Origin: Williamwhitmania sp.
GTDB taxonomy: Bacteria; Bacteroidota; Bacteroidia; Bacteroidales; Williamwhitmaniaceae
Assembly (NCBI GenBank): GCA_035529935.1
Contig: DATKVT010000112.1
Span: forward strand, 1-33,667
Direction of reading: 5' to 3'
DNA length: 33,667 nt
The position numbers and the translations under genes are program-made. Below are positions 24,150 to 33,179 of this stretch, piece after piece. The notes below the pieces were generated by a model that was not told where the DNA came from, did no database searches, and saw nothing but the letters and a program-made list of their open reading frames with translations. The first letter of the stretch is position 1. Each line of letters starts with the position of its first letter.

Positions 24150-26024
24150 ATGGCTTCTTTCTTGCAGGTTGAAGGGCTAGGCAAGTCTTTTGGCGATTTG
24201 GTTCTATTCACCGATATAAAGTTTTCTGTTGATCAATACCAGCGGGTTGCACTTGTTGCCAGAAATGGTTCTGGAAAAACTACCCTGCTCAACATAATTG
24301 CCGGAAAGGATAGCGCTGACTCCGGAGGGATCGTATTTAAGAACAACCTGCGAATAGGTTACCTTGAGCAGGATCCCGATTTTGCACCGGACCTCACGGT
24401 TTACCAGGCGGCGTTTGCCTCCTCTTCGCAAATGGTGGAGCTGATCCGCAACTATGAGCTGGCTATGCATGGGCATGAAGGGCTTGACCTTGGGCAGCTG
24501 ATTGAGCAAATGGACCACTTTAAGGCATGGGATTACGAGGTTCGCGTTAAGCAAATTTTGACTCGCTTCAAAGTTGATTTTCTAGATAAAAAAATTGGTG
24601 AGCTTTCCGGTGGGCAACGGAAGCGTGTGGCGCTTGCCAACGTGCTGATAAATGAGCCTGACTTGCTAATCCTTGATGAGCCTACCAACCACCTTGACTT
24701 GGAGATGGTGGAGTGGCTGGAGGAGTATTTGTCGGGAACCTCCATTACTTTGCTGATGGTTACGCACGACCGCTACTTTCTGGATAGGGTATGCACCGAC
24801 ATTGTGGAGATAGATGAAAAGGAAATCTATCAGTACAAAGGAAATTACTCCTACTTTCTCGAGAAGCGACAAGAGCGGGTTGATGCACAGGCCAGCTCGG
24901 TAGAGAAGGCCACAAATTTGCTTCGTCGCGAGAAGGAGTGGATGAGTAGGCAGCCACAGGCTCGTGGCACTAAGGCAAAATATAGAATCGATGCTTTCTA
25001 CGACCTCAAGGATAAGGCCAACGCTGGCCGGCGAGAATCTTCGGTGGACATCAGCTCTTCTGCTCGGCGGCTTGGGGGGAAAATTCTAACGCTGGAGAAT
25101 GTGTCGAAGCGTTTTGGAAAGCAGGTTATACTGGATAATCTTACCTACACTTTTAATCGCTTCGAGAAGATTGGTATTGTGGGAGATAATGGTACCGGTA
25201 AAACTACGTTTCTGCGCATTGCCACCGGTGAAATGATGGCTGACTCGGGATCAATCGAGGTGGGCGAAACAGTAGTTTTTGGCTACTATAAGCAGGATGG
25301 GCTTGCCTTTGATGAATCAAAAAAGGTAATTGATATTGCTCGCGATATTGCAGAGGTGGTAAAGGTGGGAAAGGACAAAACGTTGGGCGTTTCGCAATTC
25401 TTGACCCATTTTCTGTTTCCCCCCGATATGCAGCAGAATTTTGTTTACAAGTTGAGTGGTGGCGAGAAAAGACGCTTATATTTGCTAACTATCCTCATGA
25501 AAAGCCCTAATTTTTTGGTGCTTGATGAGCCTACCAACGATTTGGATATTCTCACGCTTAACGTGCTGGAGGATTACTTGCGCGATTTTACCGGTTGCGT
25601 GATTGTGGTTTCCCACGATCGTTACTTCATGGATAAGGTGGTGGATCACATTTTTATTTTTGAGGGCAATGGTGCCATCAAAGATTTTGTGGGTTCTTAT
25701 TCCGAATTGAGGGAGTGGAAAGGCTCGCTCGAAAAACAGGAGCGCAAGGATAAAAAAGATTCGAAACCACTAGTGGAAGTAAAGAAACCACAGGTTGATC
25801 GCCCTCGTAAGCTTACCTTTAAAGAGAAGAAGGAGATGGAGTTGCTGGAGCGGGAGTTCGAAGTGCTGAACGGTGAAAAGCAACTACTGGAAGCGGAACT
25901 GAATTCGGGCTCACTCTCTTCTGCATTGCTCGTTGAAAAGTCGAAGCGGGTGGCCGAGATACTGCTGATTGTGGAGGCGAAGGAGCTTCGGTGGCTTGAA
26001 CTGAGCGAGGTGGAGGATGGCTAG
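24150..26024 (+). CDS. ABC-F family ATPase (Uup-like)
   Basis: A 624-aa soluble ABC-F protein, a class that acts on ribosomes in translation quality control or antibiotic protection. Two ATPase domains are present. The first has Walker A (residues 38-45, ARNGSGKT), LSGGQRKRVAL and LLILDEPTNHLD. The second has GDNGTGKTT, LSGGEKRRLYLL and FLVLDEPTNDLD. A linker of charged helices (about 240-300) joins the halves, and a C-terminal coiled-coil tail (about 545-624) rich in Lys and Glu resembles the DNA- or ribosome-binding end of Uup. There are no transmembrane segments. It ends convergent with tilS: the CTAG at 26021-26024 serves as stop for both genes. Confidence 0.92.
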   Translation: MASFLQVEGLGKSFGDLVLFTDIKFSVDQYQRVALVARNGSGKTTLLNIIAGKDSADSGGIVFKNNLRIGYLEQDPDFAPDLTVYQAAFASSSQMVELIRNYELAMHGHEGLDLGQLIEQMDHFKAWDYEVRVKQILTRFKVDFLDKKIGELSGGQRKRVALANVLINEPDLLILDEPTNHLDLEMVEWLEEYLSGTSITLLMVTHDRYFLDRVCTDIVEIDEKEIYQYKGNYSYFLEKRQERVDAQASSVEKATNLLRREKEWMSRQPQARGTKAKYRIDAFYDLKDKANAGRRESSVDISSSARRLGGKILTLENVSKRFGKQVILDNLTYTFNRFEKIGIVGDNGTGKTTFLRIATGEMMADSGSIEVGETVVFGYYKQDGLAFDESKKVIDIARDIAEVVKVGKDKTLGVSQFLTHFLFPPDMQQNFVYKLSGGEKRRLYLLTILMKSPNFLVLDEPTNDLDILTLNVLEDYLRDFTGCVIVVSHDRYFMDKVVDHIFIFEGNGAIKDFVGSYSELREWKGSLEKQERKDKKDSKPLVEVKKPQVDRPRKLTFKEKKEMELLEREFEVLNGEKQLLEAELNSGSLSSALLVEKSKRVAEILLIVEAKELRWLELSEVEDG

Positions 26025-27352
26025 CTGTTTTTTAGCTGAAATACGACCGCCGGTCCAGTTTTGCCGTGCTTGCGAAACTGTTCGCTTATTCTAATTCCAA
26101 CTATCCAAGCAATCTTGTTTCCCGATTCAAGCACGAGCGTTTTTGACCGTTTTTGACTGTCGAGCTTCATATCGGTGAGAAAATCACTAACCTTTTTACT
26201 ACCGTACATTCCAGAGGGGGTAAATGTGTCGCCAGGTTTCCATCGGCGTAGGGTTAGGGGAAAGGTTAGAGCCTCTGGGTCAAATACTGCAATGGAGGCC
26301 TTGCGGGGCATACTCTCTCCAGAAAAAATTTTACTTTCCCACCTAAGTTCTACTGGTTCGGTAAGTTCACCTTGGGTTGTTGAGATAATAGCTATTTCGT
26401 GCTCTTCGGAGATATTGGGAGCAACCACAAAACTGTTTCTGTTTTTCCAGAGTGTATGGGTAGCCGACTCGATTCGTTTACCCGTTTGTGCCTTGACCAG
26501 TAACGCCGTATTTTCAATTTCCCCTGGAGTAAAGCCATATCCGTAAAGAATTTCAAACAGAATGCTCTTCCAACCAGGCAGCGCAGTTAGTTCATCGATA
26601 TCGAGGTGCAACTCCTCCGACTCCATCTTGGAGATGTTTGTTCTAACGGCATCAACGCTACCTTCGATTAGGGTGCTATAGCTGGTGAGCAGCGACATAT
26701 TTTGCTCCATTGTTGCCATAAAGGAGGGATTCATCTCCTCGAATAGTGGAATGATATTGTGCCGTATAAAGTTTCGTCGATAAATATCGGTAAGGTTGGT
26801 GCTGTCCGTTCTATATTCCAGCTGGTGGCTGCTGGCATACTCCTCAATTTCTACACGAGTAAGGGCAATAAGTGGTCGAATTATGTTACCGCTTATGGAT
26901 TTAATTCCCTGCAATCCTTTAATGCCAGTTCCTCTGGTGAGGTTTAGGAAAAAGGTTTCAATGGAATCGTTTTGGTTGTGCGCAATGGCAATGTATTTAG
27001 CCTTGTGTTCTTCGAGCAACTCTTCAAACCAGGTATATCGAAGCTCGCGCGCAGCCATTTCAATGGAAATGCCTTTTTCCCTTGCAATTGATTCTGTTTG
27101 GAATTGTTTTACAAGACAGCGTATTCCATGCTGATGACAGTAGTTTACCACAAATGCCTCGTCCTCGTTCGACTCCTTGCCCCTGAGAATGAAGTTACAA
27201 TGGGCAACGATGATTGGAAAGTGGCTGGTTTGGAGCAAATGGAGTAACACCATAGAGTCCACACCACCGCTTACGCCAACAACTAGGGTTGGCTTTCCTA
27301 GGGCGTTTATGGTAAAAAAGTCACTCACAAGGTTGCTAAAATCCTTTTTCAT
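26021..27352 (-). CDS. tilS: tRNA(Ile)-lysidine synthase
   Basis: Modifies C34 of the CAU-anticodon isoleucine tRNA to lysidine with ATP and lysine, so that AUA is read as isoleucine. The 443-aa length is normal. The PP-loop VGVSGGVDSMVLLHLL carries S28-G29-G30-V31-D32-S33. Further family motifs are VAHCNFILRGKESNEDE, AIAHNQNDSIETFFLNLTRGTGIKGL and IIRPLIALTRVEIEEYA. The C-terminal TilS domain includes LRRWKPGDTFTPSGMYGSKKVSDFL. It overlaps the end of pabB by 17 bases, so the two are cotranscribed. Confidence 0.95.
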   Translation of the reverse strand: MKKDFSNLVSDFFTINALGKPTLVVGVSGGVDSMVLLHLLQTSHFPIIVAHCNFILRGKESNEDEAFVVNYCHQHGIRCLVKQFQTESIAREKGISIEMAARELRYTWFEELLEEHKAKYIAIAHNQNDSIETFFLNLTRGTGIKGLQGIKSISGNIIRPLIALTRVEIEEYASSHQLEYRTDSTNLTDIYRRNFIRHNIIPLFEEMNPSFMATMEQNMSLLTSYSTLIEGSVDAVRTNISKMESEELHLDIDELTALPGWKSILFEILYGYGFTPGEIENTALLVKAQTGKRIESATHTLWKNRNSFVVAPNISEEHEIAIISTTQGELTEPVELRWESKIFSGESMPRKASIAVFDPEALTFPLTLRRWKPGDTFTPSGMYGSKKVSDFLTDMKLDSQKRSKTLVLESGNKIAWIVGIRISEQFRKHGKTGPAVVFQLKNS

Positions 27353-28673
27353 TGCAGTGGGAAAGTGTATCGTTCATTGCCTTTGCCTTTACTGTGCATT
27401 CGGCATATTCTTCGTGGGCGTTGCTAAGCATTGTAATTGCTCCTCCAACGGCATACGAAAGGTATCTATTTGTTTCGTTATACACAAAGCTTCTGATCAC
27501 CACATTGAAATCGAAGTCGCCATTTGGGGCAATGTAACCTACCGATCCCGAGTAAATGCCCCGCTGAAATGATTCGTTTTCGTCTGCCAGCTGCATGGCT
27601 CGCAGCTTGGGTGCCCCAGTCATGGAGCCCATGGGAAAGGTTGCTTCAATAATGCTGCTGAAACTAATTGGCATGCGAAGCTTGCACCTAACCGTAGAGA
27701 TGAGCTGATAAACCTGGGGAAAACGATAAGGGCGACAACACTCCTCTACCATAACCGAACCTCTGGCGGCAATTTTTGAAAGGTCGTTCCTTACTAAATC
27801 AACTATCATTACGTTTTCGGCAATTTCCTTTTTGGACTGCAGAAGCGCTGTGAGATTGTTACTATCCTCCTGTTCATTGCTACCTCTGGGGCACGTCCCC
27901 TTTATTGGTTGGCTAAAAAGATTCTCACCATTTCGCTTTAGAAAGCGCTCAGGACTTGCGCACATCAAGTAGCTGTTACCATGTTTAAGCCATGCCGAAA
28001 ATGGAGTAGGGGAGGTCTGCTTCAACTTTGTAAACAGTGCAGCTGGGTTAAGTCTCACGCCCTTTTGGCTAAATTCCTGACAAAAGTTAACCTCATAGAT
28101 GTCGCCGCGCTGTATGTGCTGCTTTAGCAGGTTTACCTTCTGGAGATATTCTTCTTTGGATATGGTTGGTTTAAGGGAAATAGGTTCTTCCGAAATTACA
28201 TCTCTGCTGGTAATGAATGGGTCCATGGAAGTAATTTTTTCAACTACCCAACTTAGCCTTTCATTGGGAAGCATGCTTTGAATCTCAACCGTATTGTTCT
28301 TTATCGAGAATACGGTTTCCGGTTGAAAGAAGAGAAAGTCATCAAAGCCAGAATGGTCTATCGGGGTCGTGGTTAGCGGGAAGAACTCGTTTTTTAGGTT
28401 GTAGGAGAGGTAGCCAAATAGCCAATCGGACTGCTTTGATTGGTGTTGGTCAATGGATTGGAGGCTATGCTTTTTTGACGAGATCAATGCAACAGCATTT
28501 GCTGCAGCAACTAGTTCATAATCGAGGTATTGGTTGTGGTTTTCACTTTCGTATTGAAAGCCGTTAGAGTCATAGTAAGCTGAGTATTCAAAGCTGGAGC
28601 AGTAGCTTAAAATATTCGATTTAAGCTGGTTTAAATTCAGTCCTTCCGAGGTAAATGTAATGGTTTTTCTCAC
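27336..28673 (-). CDS. pabB: Aminodeoxychorismate synthase component I
   Basis: Converts chorismate to 4-amino-4-deoxychorismate for folate synthesis, using ammonia from a PabA-type subunit. The chorismate-binding domain (about 165-440) has DIYEVNFCQEF, SPERFL, QPIKGTCPRG (with K258, the lysine that marks PabB rather than TrpE), IVDLVRNDLSKIA, FPMGSMTGAPKLRAMQ and GIYSGSVGYI. The start codon is GTG at 28673: an in-frame TGA lies two codons upstream and no ATG occurs before residue 134. The final 17 bases overlap the start of tilS. No pabA or pabC is beside it. Confidence 0.92.
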   Translation of the reverse strand: MRKTITFTSEGLNLNQLKSNILSYCSSFEYSAYYDSNGFQYESENHNQYLDYELVAAANAVALISSKKHSLQSIDQHQSKQSDWLFGYLSYNLKNEFFPLTTTPIDHSGFDDFLFFQPETVFSIKNNTVEIQSMLPNERLSWVVEKITSMDPFITSRDVISEEPISLKPTISKEEYLQKVNLLKQHIQRGDIYEVNFCQEFSQKGVRLNPAALFTKLKQTSPTPFSAWLKHGNSYLMCASPERFLKRNGENLFSQPIKGTCPRGSNEQEDSNNLTALLQSKKEIAENVMIVDLVRNDLSKIAARGSVMVEECCRPYRFPQVYQLISTVRCKLRMPISFSSIIEATFPMGSMTGAPKLRAMQLADENESFQRGIYSGSVGYIAPNGDFDFNVVIRSFVYNETNRYLSYAVGGAITMLSNAHEEYAECTVKAKAMNDTLSHCNEKGF

Positions 28674-28703
28674 GGGTCAAAGTTAACAGTTTGCTTAACA
28701 AAC

Positions 28704-28728
28704 AAAAAGGCCCGGAATGCACCGGGCC
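28704..28728 (-). terminator. Rho-independent terminator of the peroxiredoxin gene
   Basis: Read on the (-) strand, GGCCCGG and CCGGGCC form a perfect 7-bp GC-rich stem with a 6-base loop, followed by a run of five T. It lies 33 bases after the peroxiredoxin stop and before pabB, separating the two transcription units. Confidence 0.9.
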
Positions 28729-28760
28729 AATAATCCTTCTACTTGTTAATTTATGATGTC

Positions 28761-29396
28761 TTAGTTTTTGGCAGACAGGTATTCTTTTACACCATCCTGG
28801 GAGGCTTTCATGGCCTTTTTTCCTTTCGACCAGTTGGCGGGGCAGACTTCACCATTCTCCTCGAAGTATTGGAGCGCATCTACCATTCTCAACGTTTCCT
28901 CTATGTTACGGCCCAAGGGCATATCGTTCACTACCTGATGGCGTACAACTCCATTTTTGTCGATTAAAAATAGACCTCTGTAGGCTTGAGGTATTCCGGT
29001 AAACTCAACAGCACCAGCTTCGTTGTAATCGTAGCTGCCGGCCAGCACGTCGTAATTTTCGGAAATAGTTTTCGATTGATCGCTTACCAAAGGGAAGTTT
29101 ACCCCCTTAATTCCACCTTCGTTAACAGGTGTTTGAAGCCATTTCCAGTGTGAGAACTCTGAATCTACTGAGCACCCTACGAGGACGGTGTCTCTCTTTT
29201 TAAATTCCTCTATTTTTTCTTGGAAGGCAAGAATTTCGGTAGGGCACACAAAGGTGAAATCTGCCGGATAGAAAAAGAAGACTACATATTTCTTTCCAAT
29301 ATATTGCTCCAGCGAGAAATTCTCGGCAATCTCACCGCCATTTATCACCGCTTTTGTTCTAAAAGCAGGAGCTTTTTTACCAACTAATACAGACAT
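28761..29396 (-). CDS. Typical 2-Cys peroxiredoxin (Prx1/AhpC type)
   Basis: A 211-aa cytosolic peroxidase that reduces hydrogen peroxide and organic hydroperoxides with thiol electrons. The peroxidatic C51 is in FYPADFTFVCPTEI, and the arginine region is in RGLFLIDKNGVVRHQVVNDMPLGR. The resolving cysteine C185 is in GEVCPANW, followed by a C-terminal tail that ends YLSAKN. The GGIKGVNFPLVSD segment and the tail are features of the sensitive Prx1 type. No ahpF reductase is adjacent. It has its own terminator. With sodC and nth it adds to the oxidative-stress genes in the window. Confidence 0.95.
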   Translation of the reverse strand: MSVLVGKKAPAFRTKAVINGGEIAENFSLEQYIGKKYVVFFFYPADFTFVCPTEILAFQEKIEEFKKRDTVLVGCSVDSEFSHWKWLQTPVNEGGIKGVNFPLVSDQSKTISENYDVLAGSYDYNEAGAVEFTGIPQAYRGLFLIDKNGVVRHQVVNDMPLGRNIEETLRMVDALQYFEENGEVCPANWSKGKKAMKASQDGVKEYLSAKN

Positions 29397-29472
29397 GGAA
29401 TTAATTTTAAGTGTTACTGTTTAAGCTCTAGAACACCACGACAGCTGGTTTTGTTTACCAAGTTTCTTATGA

Positions 29473-31428
29473 TTACTGAAATTTAACCTGATCTGGAGGT
29501 GTAGGATAAAAATTTTCAAATCGGCTGCCTTGGATGCCAGATATATTTATGTAGCTTGGAATTGAGCCAATTGGCAGCCGAGGGTAGAAGGCCAACTGGA
29601 TTTGTAGAATGCGAAAAACAAGATTTTCATTTCTCATTCTTACCCCAATACCAAAACCGGAGTAGAGTGCACCGTCAAAAATGTTTTGCGAAGCATGCCC
29701 TAACGTGCCCATGTCGAAAAAGGTGTAGAGGGCAACGTGGAAGTCCATGGGTGCATATGGAGTAAAAAAGACCACTTCAGCATTAATATTCAGCCTCTTC
29801 GTACCCGAAATATCTGGAATTCGTAGGCCCCTGATACCGTCGTTGGATGATAGTAAAATGGTTTCGCCTTCACCATAAAATCTGTTGAACCCTTGCGTAT
29901 ATGCCACATTTAAAAACTGTCTCATCTTGAAGGTTCCAAGCTGCCACAGGTTAGAGAACTGGCGGAAATCAACCCTGGCCGTTCCTTGTTCTGGGTTACC
30001 TCTTCTAATGTAAGACCCAATGCTAAATTTTAGCATGTTGTATCCAAGCGAATAAAGCTTACCCATACTAAAAATGGCGCCTAGATAGGTTCTTTCGTTG
30101 TATTCTCCAATTTCATAACCACCTGTTAATTCAAGTTTGAACCCTTGAGAAATGTCTTCCGTTTTTCCATATCCGTAAATAAGACTATTCTGAAAAAATC
30201 GCTGTGAGGAGATAGTTATTCCACCTAAAAGAATGGTCCGGTCATGAAATTCTGGGTTATAGGTTTTGTCAGTTGGTGGTCGGCTTCCAAAGGTATAGTT
30301 TGTAAGTCGCGTTGCAAATGTTAGCTGCTGTTTATAGTGTGTGAATTTGGTGCCTCGGTTTAAAACAAAGCTGCGACCAACCCAGCCGTCTTTAACCTGT
30401 GATTGGACCACATATATACTATCAAAGTCGAAGATGTAAATAGGCTGTGTACGAATGACATATGATATTCCTCCAGCATATTTTAGCCTTGTTTGGTTAA
30501 AGGCTCTTGTGGCGGAAAGCGACAGGTATTTGTCCCCAAAAGCGTTGTGATAGTTGACGTCGCCATTTATGAATTTTCCAAAGGTGTTGTTGATTTTGTA
30601 GTCTCCGTCAAACCCAGTGTTTGACGATGCTTTATAGTCATACAGAACCGTTGCTTGGAATTCATGACCCAAACCACCAATATTTCGATCGTAAACTGAG
30701 AACTGGCCCTTTTGTGAGTTGGATACTTCAAACTGGAAAGCAGTGCTCCAGACATCCCTAGTTGTGATGATCACATCAACAGAGTCGCTATTTTTTGCTG
30801 CGATGGCCCAAATTTGAGCATCAGCAATAAATGGCAAATTGCGCAAAAACTGCTCGTTTTCCACTGCAGCATATGGGTCAAATGGTTCACCCTTTTTCAG
30901 CAAGGTATTGTTCTTAAGGATATATTGGCGGGTATTCATATGCAGCCGGTTGCCCCACATCTTAAGTTCTTTTTGAGCGTTGGAGGTGTCTGAGGGTGTT
31001 ATTGAAAATACGGGGTCCTGTATATATCGAATACTTCGAATGGGACGTCCTGAGAATGGGGCAAGTTGATCTTCTTTACTTGTTACCTCCCCTTCGTTGG
31101 GTTTTACGGCATGATTGGTGCTTCGTACCATCCAACTATATACTTCCCGGGTAAATCCCTTTTTTGCTGCTTGCGTCCTTAGTTGGGAAAACAATCGTTC
31201 ACCCTTTGCACCGTCTCTTACGATAACAAAATCGACAGAATCGTTAAGGATAATGGTGGTGTCCTGATCAATTTTCAGCTTGTAGGTGGAGGTAACCAGT
31301 ATCTGCCCTCTTTTCAGGTTAAGGGTGTCGGCGCCATGATTTTCGGCCCTAACCAAAAAAGGAAAAAGCAACCATTGCAGCATGGTTGCTAGGATAGCTA
31401 TATTACGCAGTACTATTTTCCCTCTCAT
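29473..31428 (-). CDS. BamA/TamA-like outer-membrane beta-barrel protein
   Basis: A 651-aa protein with a signal peptide (about 1-28). It has an N-terminal periplasmic region with a POTRA-like part (about 135-225: SIRYIQDPVFSI, then KKGEPFDPYAAVENEQFLRNLPFIADAQI and VDVIITTRDVWS) and a C-terminal beta-barrel (about 230-651) with many alternating aromatic strands such as FQFEVSNSQKGQFSVYDRNIGGLGHEFQATVLY. The order POTRA then barrel is that of the BamA/TamA surface-antigen family, but only one POTRA-like domain is evident and the length is short for BamA itself. It may insert or export particular proteins or lipids. Function is inferred from architecture. Confidence 0.72.
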   Translation of the reverse strand: MRGKIVLRNIAILATMLQWLLFPFLVRAENHGADTLNLKRGQILVTSTYKLKIDQDTTIILNDSVDFVIVRDGAKGERLFSQLRTQAAKKGFTREVYSWMVRSTNHAVKPNEGEVTSKEDQLAPFSGRPIRSIRYIQDPVFSITPSDTSNAQKELKMWGNRLHMNTRQYILKNNTLLKKGEPFDPYAAVENEQFLRNLPFIADAQIWAIAAKNSDSVDVIITTRDVWSTAFQFEVSNSQKGQFSVYDRNIGGLGHEFQATVLYDYKASSNTGFDGDYKINNTFGKFINGDVNYHNAFGDKYLSLSATRAFNQTRLKYAGGISYVIRTQPIYIFDFDSIYVVQSQVKDGWVGRSFVLNRGTKFTHYKQQLTFATRLTNYTFGSRPPTDKTYNPEFHDRTILLGGITISSQRFFQNSLIYGYGKTEDISQGFKLELTGGYEIGEYNERTYLGAIFSMGKLYSLGYNMLKFSIGSYIRRGNPEQGTARVDFRQFSNLWQLGTFKMRQFLNVAYTQGFNRFYGEGETILLSSNDGIRGLRIPDISGTKRLNINAEVVFFTPYAPMDFHVALYTFFDMGTLGHASQNIFDGALYSGFGIGVRMRNENLVFRILQIQLAFYPRLPIGSIPSYINISGIQGSRFENFYPTPPDQVKFQ

Positions 31429-31470
31429 TATCGGTTATACTCTGGAAAGGTATAACGTGATTTGATCGAG

Positions 31471-32046
31471 TTAATTTTCCTTTCCGAATTTTTTAGAGTT
31501 GATCTCTACTTTAAGAATAAAGAAGTAGTTTTTCTCATCAAGCTGCAGGAACTGATAGTTAAGTGGCTCTCCTATTTTTCGAGCAATATCAATGAGACCA
31601 AGTCCTGCCCCCCCCTTATCGGAAAGTTTACCTTCGCGTATCTGTTTACGGTACATTTGGTTAAGCTCTTCTTTTGTTGCGGAGTTCACCTGATTTAATG
31701 CACGTTCCAGTGGTTCTTTGTGGTATTCTGCCACCTTGTTGGAGGTAATAATGTAGTATACATCTTGTTTTTTCCCAATTATGAATAGCCCATTTCCAAT
31801 GTTGCTTTCCTTGATTTCATCGGAGTGTTTGTTCATGTTCTGCAGGGTTTCAACCATAACATGGTAAACCTTACGCTGAACAACCCTTTCCTCGCTGTTT
31901 TTCTCCATGTCTGACTCAGCCATTGTGGTGAACATCTTAGTGATTTCATGGCTAAACTCTCCAAGGTAGACCACTGAAAAGCCGTTTTCAATCATTTCAT
32001 CGTAAATGTTTGAAACGGACTTGATGAAGTTAAAAGTCAGATTCAT
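31471..32046 (-). CDS. siaB: SiaB-family protein kinase
   Basis: A 191-aa HATPase-type protein kinase of the SiaB family (DUF6272 type). In the known system it phosphorylates SiaC on a threonine. The ATP-binding fold is visible: N box VYHVMVETLQNMNKHS (E66, N70), a central strand region GLFIIGKKQDVYYIITSNKV and the G box SDKGGAGLGLIDIARK (about 142-157). The N-terminal helix and strand GFSVVYLGEFSHEITKMF precede it. The reading frame opens at a TTG (32112), but the ATG at 32046 gives the normal family length. The SiaC-like gene is not adjacent but lies 14 kb away on the other strand. No SiaA phosphatase is seen. Confidence 0.87.
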   Translation of the reverse strand: MNLTFNFIKSVSNIYDEMIENGFSVVYLGEFSHEITKMFTTMAESDMEKNSEERVVQRKVYHVMVETLQNMNKHSDEIKESNIGNGLFIIGKKQDVYYIITSNKVAEYHKEPLERALNQVNSATKEELNQMYRKQIREGKLSDKGGAGLGLIDIARKIGEPLNYQFLQLDEKNYFFILKVEINSKKFGKEN

Positions 32047-32389
32047 AGGTAGGCTATTTTTAGGTTGTTGAAGTAAATCGAAAGCAACGCAATCTAGCAA
32101 TTTATTTAGCAAACTGCAAGCGGGAAGTGCCTCATTTCTTATTGAAAGATTGGAATAAGAATTTTCTATCGCAGAGGTATTGAATGTCCAAAGTGTCGTA
32201 CTACATCATCTATGTGGCTATGCAATTGCAAGATATAATAACTTGACTAATACATTCCTACAGGTCATAAGAATTTCCTTTTTGAGAGCCACTGTTTTAT
32301 TAGCTGTTTCCATATTACGGTAAACGTAACCTAGCCTCTGTATGTAATGCACTGATTATTATGCTTACAAGTTTTCCCGCAAAGTTTGA
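32047..32389. other. 343-base gap upstream of siaB
   Basis: No gene is seen. The one clear structure is an 8-bp inverted repeat, TTCTTATT (32136-32143) and AATAAGAA (32154-32161), about 90 bases upstream of siaB. It could be an operator or a weak hairpin. No convincing TAnnTTTG box was found on the (-) strand. Confidence 0.4.
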
Positions 32390-33094
32390 TTACTTCTCTT
32401 CCAGCACGTCGTCGGAATTAAACTTGTAACCAAGTCGTTTGCCGGTTTGGACCTTCGAATTTTCAATCTTCTCAGTAACCTGGGCTACCGAGGCAATCTT
32501 AACGTTGTCGTAAGGAGGAACAAGTAGGTCGAACTCTAGCGTGTAGAGCATTGATGTTTCCACAATTTTGCGCAAAGCAACCTTGTCAATAATGGAAGAT
32601 CCAAAGTTGCTATAGAGGAAGCCCATTTGCCGCTTTCCTTCTACAAAATAGTGCATGTCCTTGTTTACAAATATTCTTCCAATGAGGTATCCTAGGTCAT
32701 CGTACCGGTTGTATTTAAAGGAATCGGAAAGAAAGTTGTAGATGTTAATGATTCCGCAATAGCTACGCATTTTGTCGTCCTGCACATAGGAGAGTTTCCA
32801 CACGCTATGATCCCTGTCAAACTCAAAAATATTGGAGTGCATGCTGAAGATTAAAACATCACCAGCCATGCGCATTTCCGCTTCAAATTTCCCCTTTTCG
32901 CTGTATTCAAGCCGAATTCTCTTGTCGAGCCCCTTAATATTTAGGTTTATGTCGGTTGTGATCTCATGAAGCACCTCCTTGAGCATCTCCATCACTCCTA
33001 AGGTATTATCGTAAATTTTCTGCTTCAAGGAAGCTTTGCTCGAAAGTGTTTCGACAATAAGTTCCTTTGCCTCTTTAAGTTTTTTATCAGCCAT
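32390..33094 (-). CDS. Conserved-looking 234-aa protein, unknown function
   Basis: I do not recognise the family. The protein is hydrophilic with no signal peptide or transmembrane helix. It has an N-terminal helical part rich in Lys (about 1-45), then a mixed alpha/beta domain (RIRLEYSEKGKFEAEMRMAGDVLIFSMH, HSVWKLSYVQ, YLIGRIFVNKDMHYFVEGKRQMGFLYSNFG). A C-terminal region follows with LEFDLLVPPYDNVKIASVAQVTEKIE and ends in an acidic tail. There is a single cysteine (C112 by count) and no obvious nucleotide-binding motif. It sits alone between proS and siaB. A cytosolic housekeeping or signalling role is a guess only. Confidence 0.65.
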   Translation of the reverse strand: MADKKLKEAKELIVETLSSKASLKQKIYDNTLGVMEMLKEVLHEITTDINLNIKGLDKRIRLEYSEKGKFEAEMRMAGDVLIFSMHSNIFEFDRDHSVWKLSYVQDDKMRSYCGIINIYNFLSDSFKYNRYDDLGYLIGRIFVNKDMHYFVEGKRQMGFLYSNFGSSIIDKVALRKIVETSMLYTLEFDLLVPPYDNVKIASVAQVTEKIENSKVQTGKRLGYKFNSDDVLEEK

Positions 33095-33121
33095 GGTAGA
33101 GATAGATTATTGCTCTAAAGT

Positions 33122-33153
33122 AAAAAAAAATAGGACCAGTTAGCTCTGGCCCC
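33122..33153 (-). terminator. Rho-independent terminator of proS
   Basis: On the (-) strand GGGGCCAG and CTGGTCCT form an 8-bp stem with two G-U pairs and a 6-base loop, followed within two bases by nine T. It lies 27 bases after the proS stop codon. The opposite strand also has a T-run, so it may work in both directions. Confidence 0.8.
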
Positions 33154-33179
33154 ATTTTTTATTCGTGTTATGCTGATGT

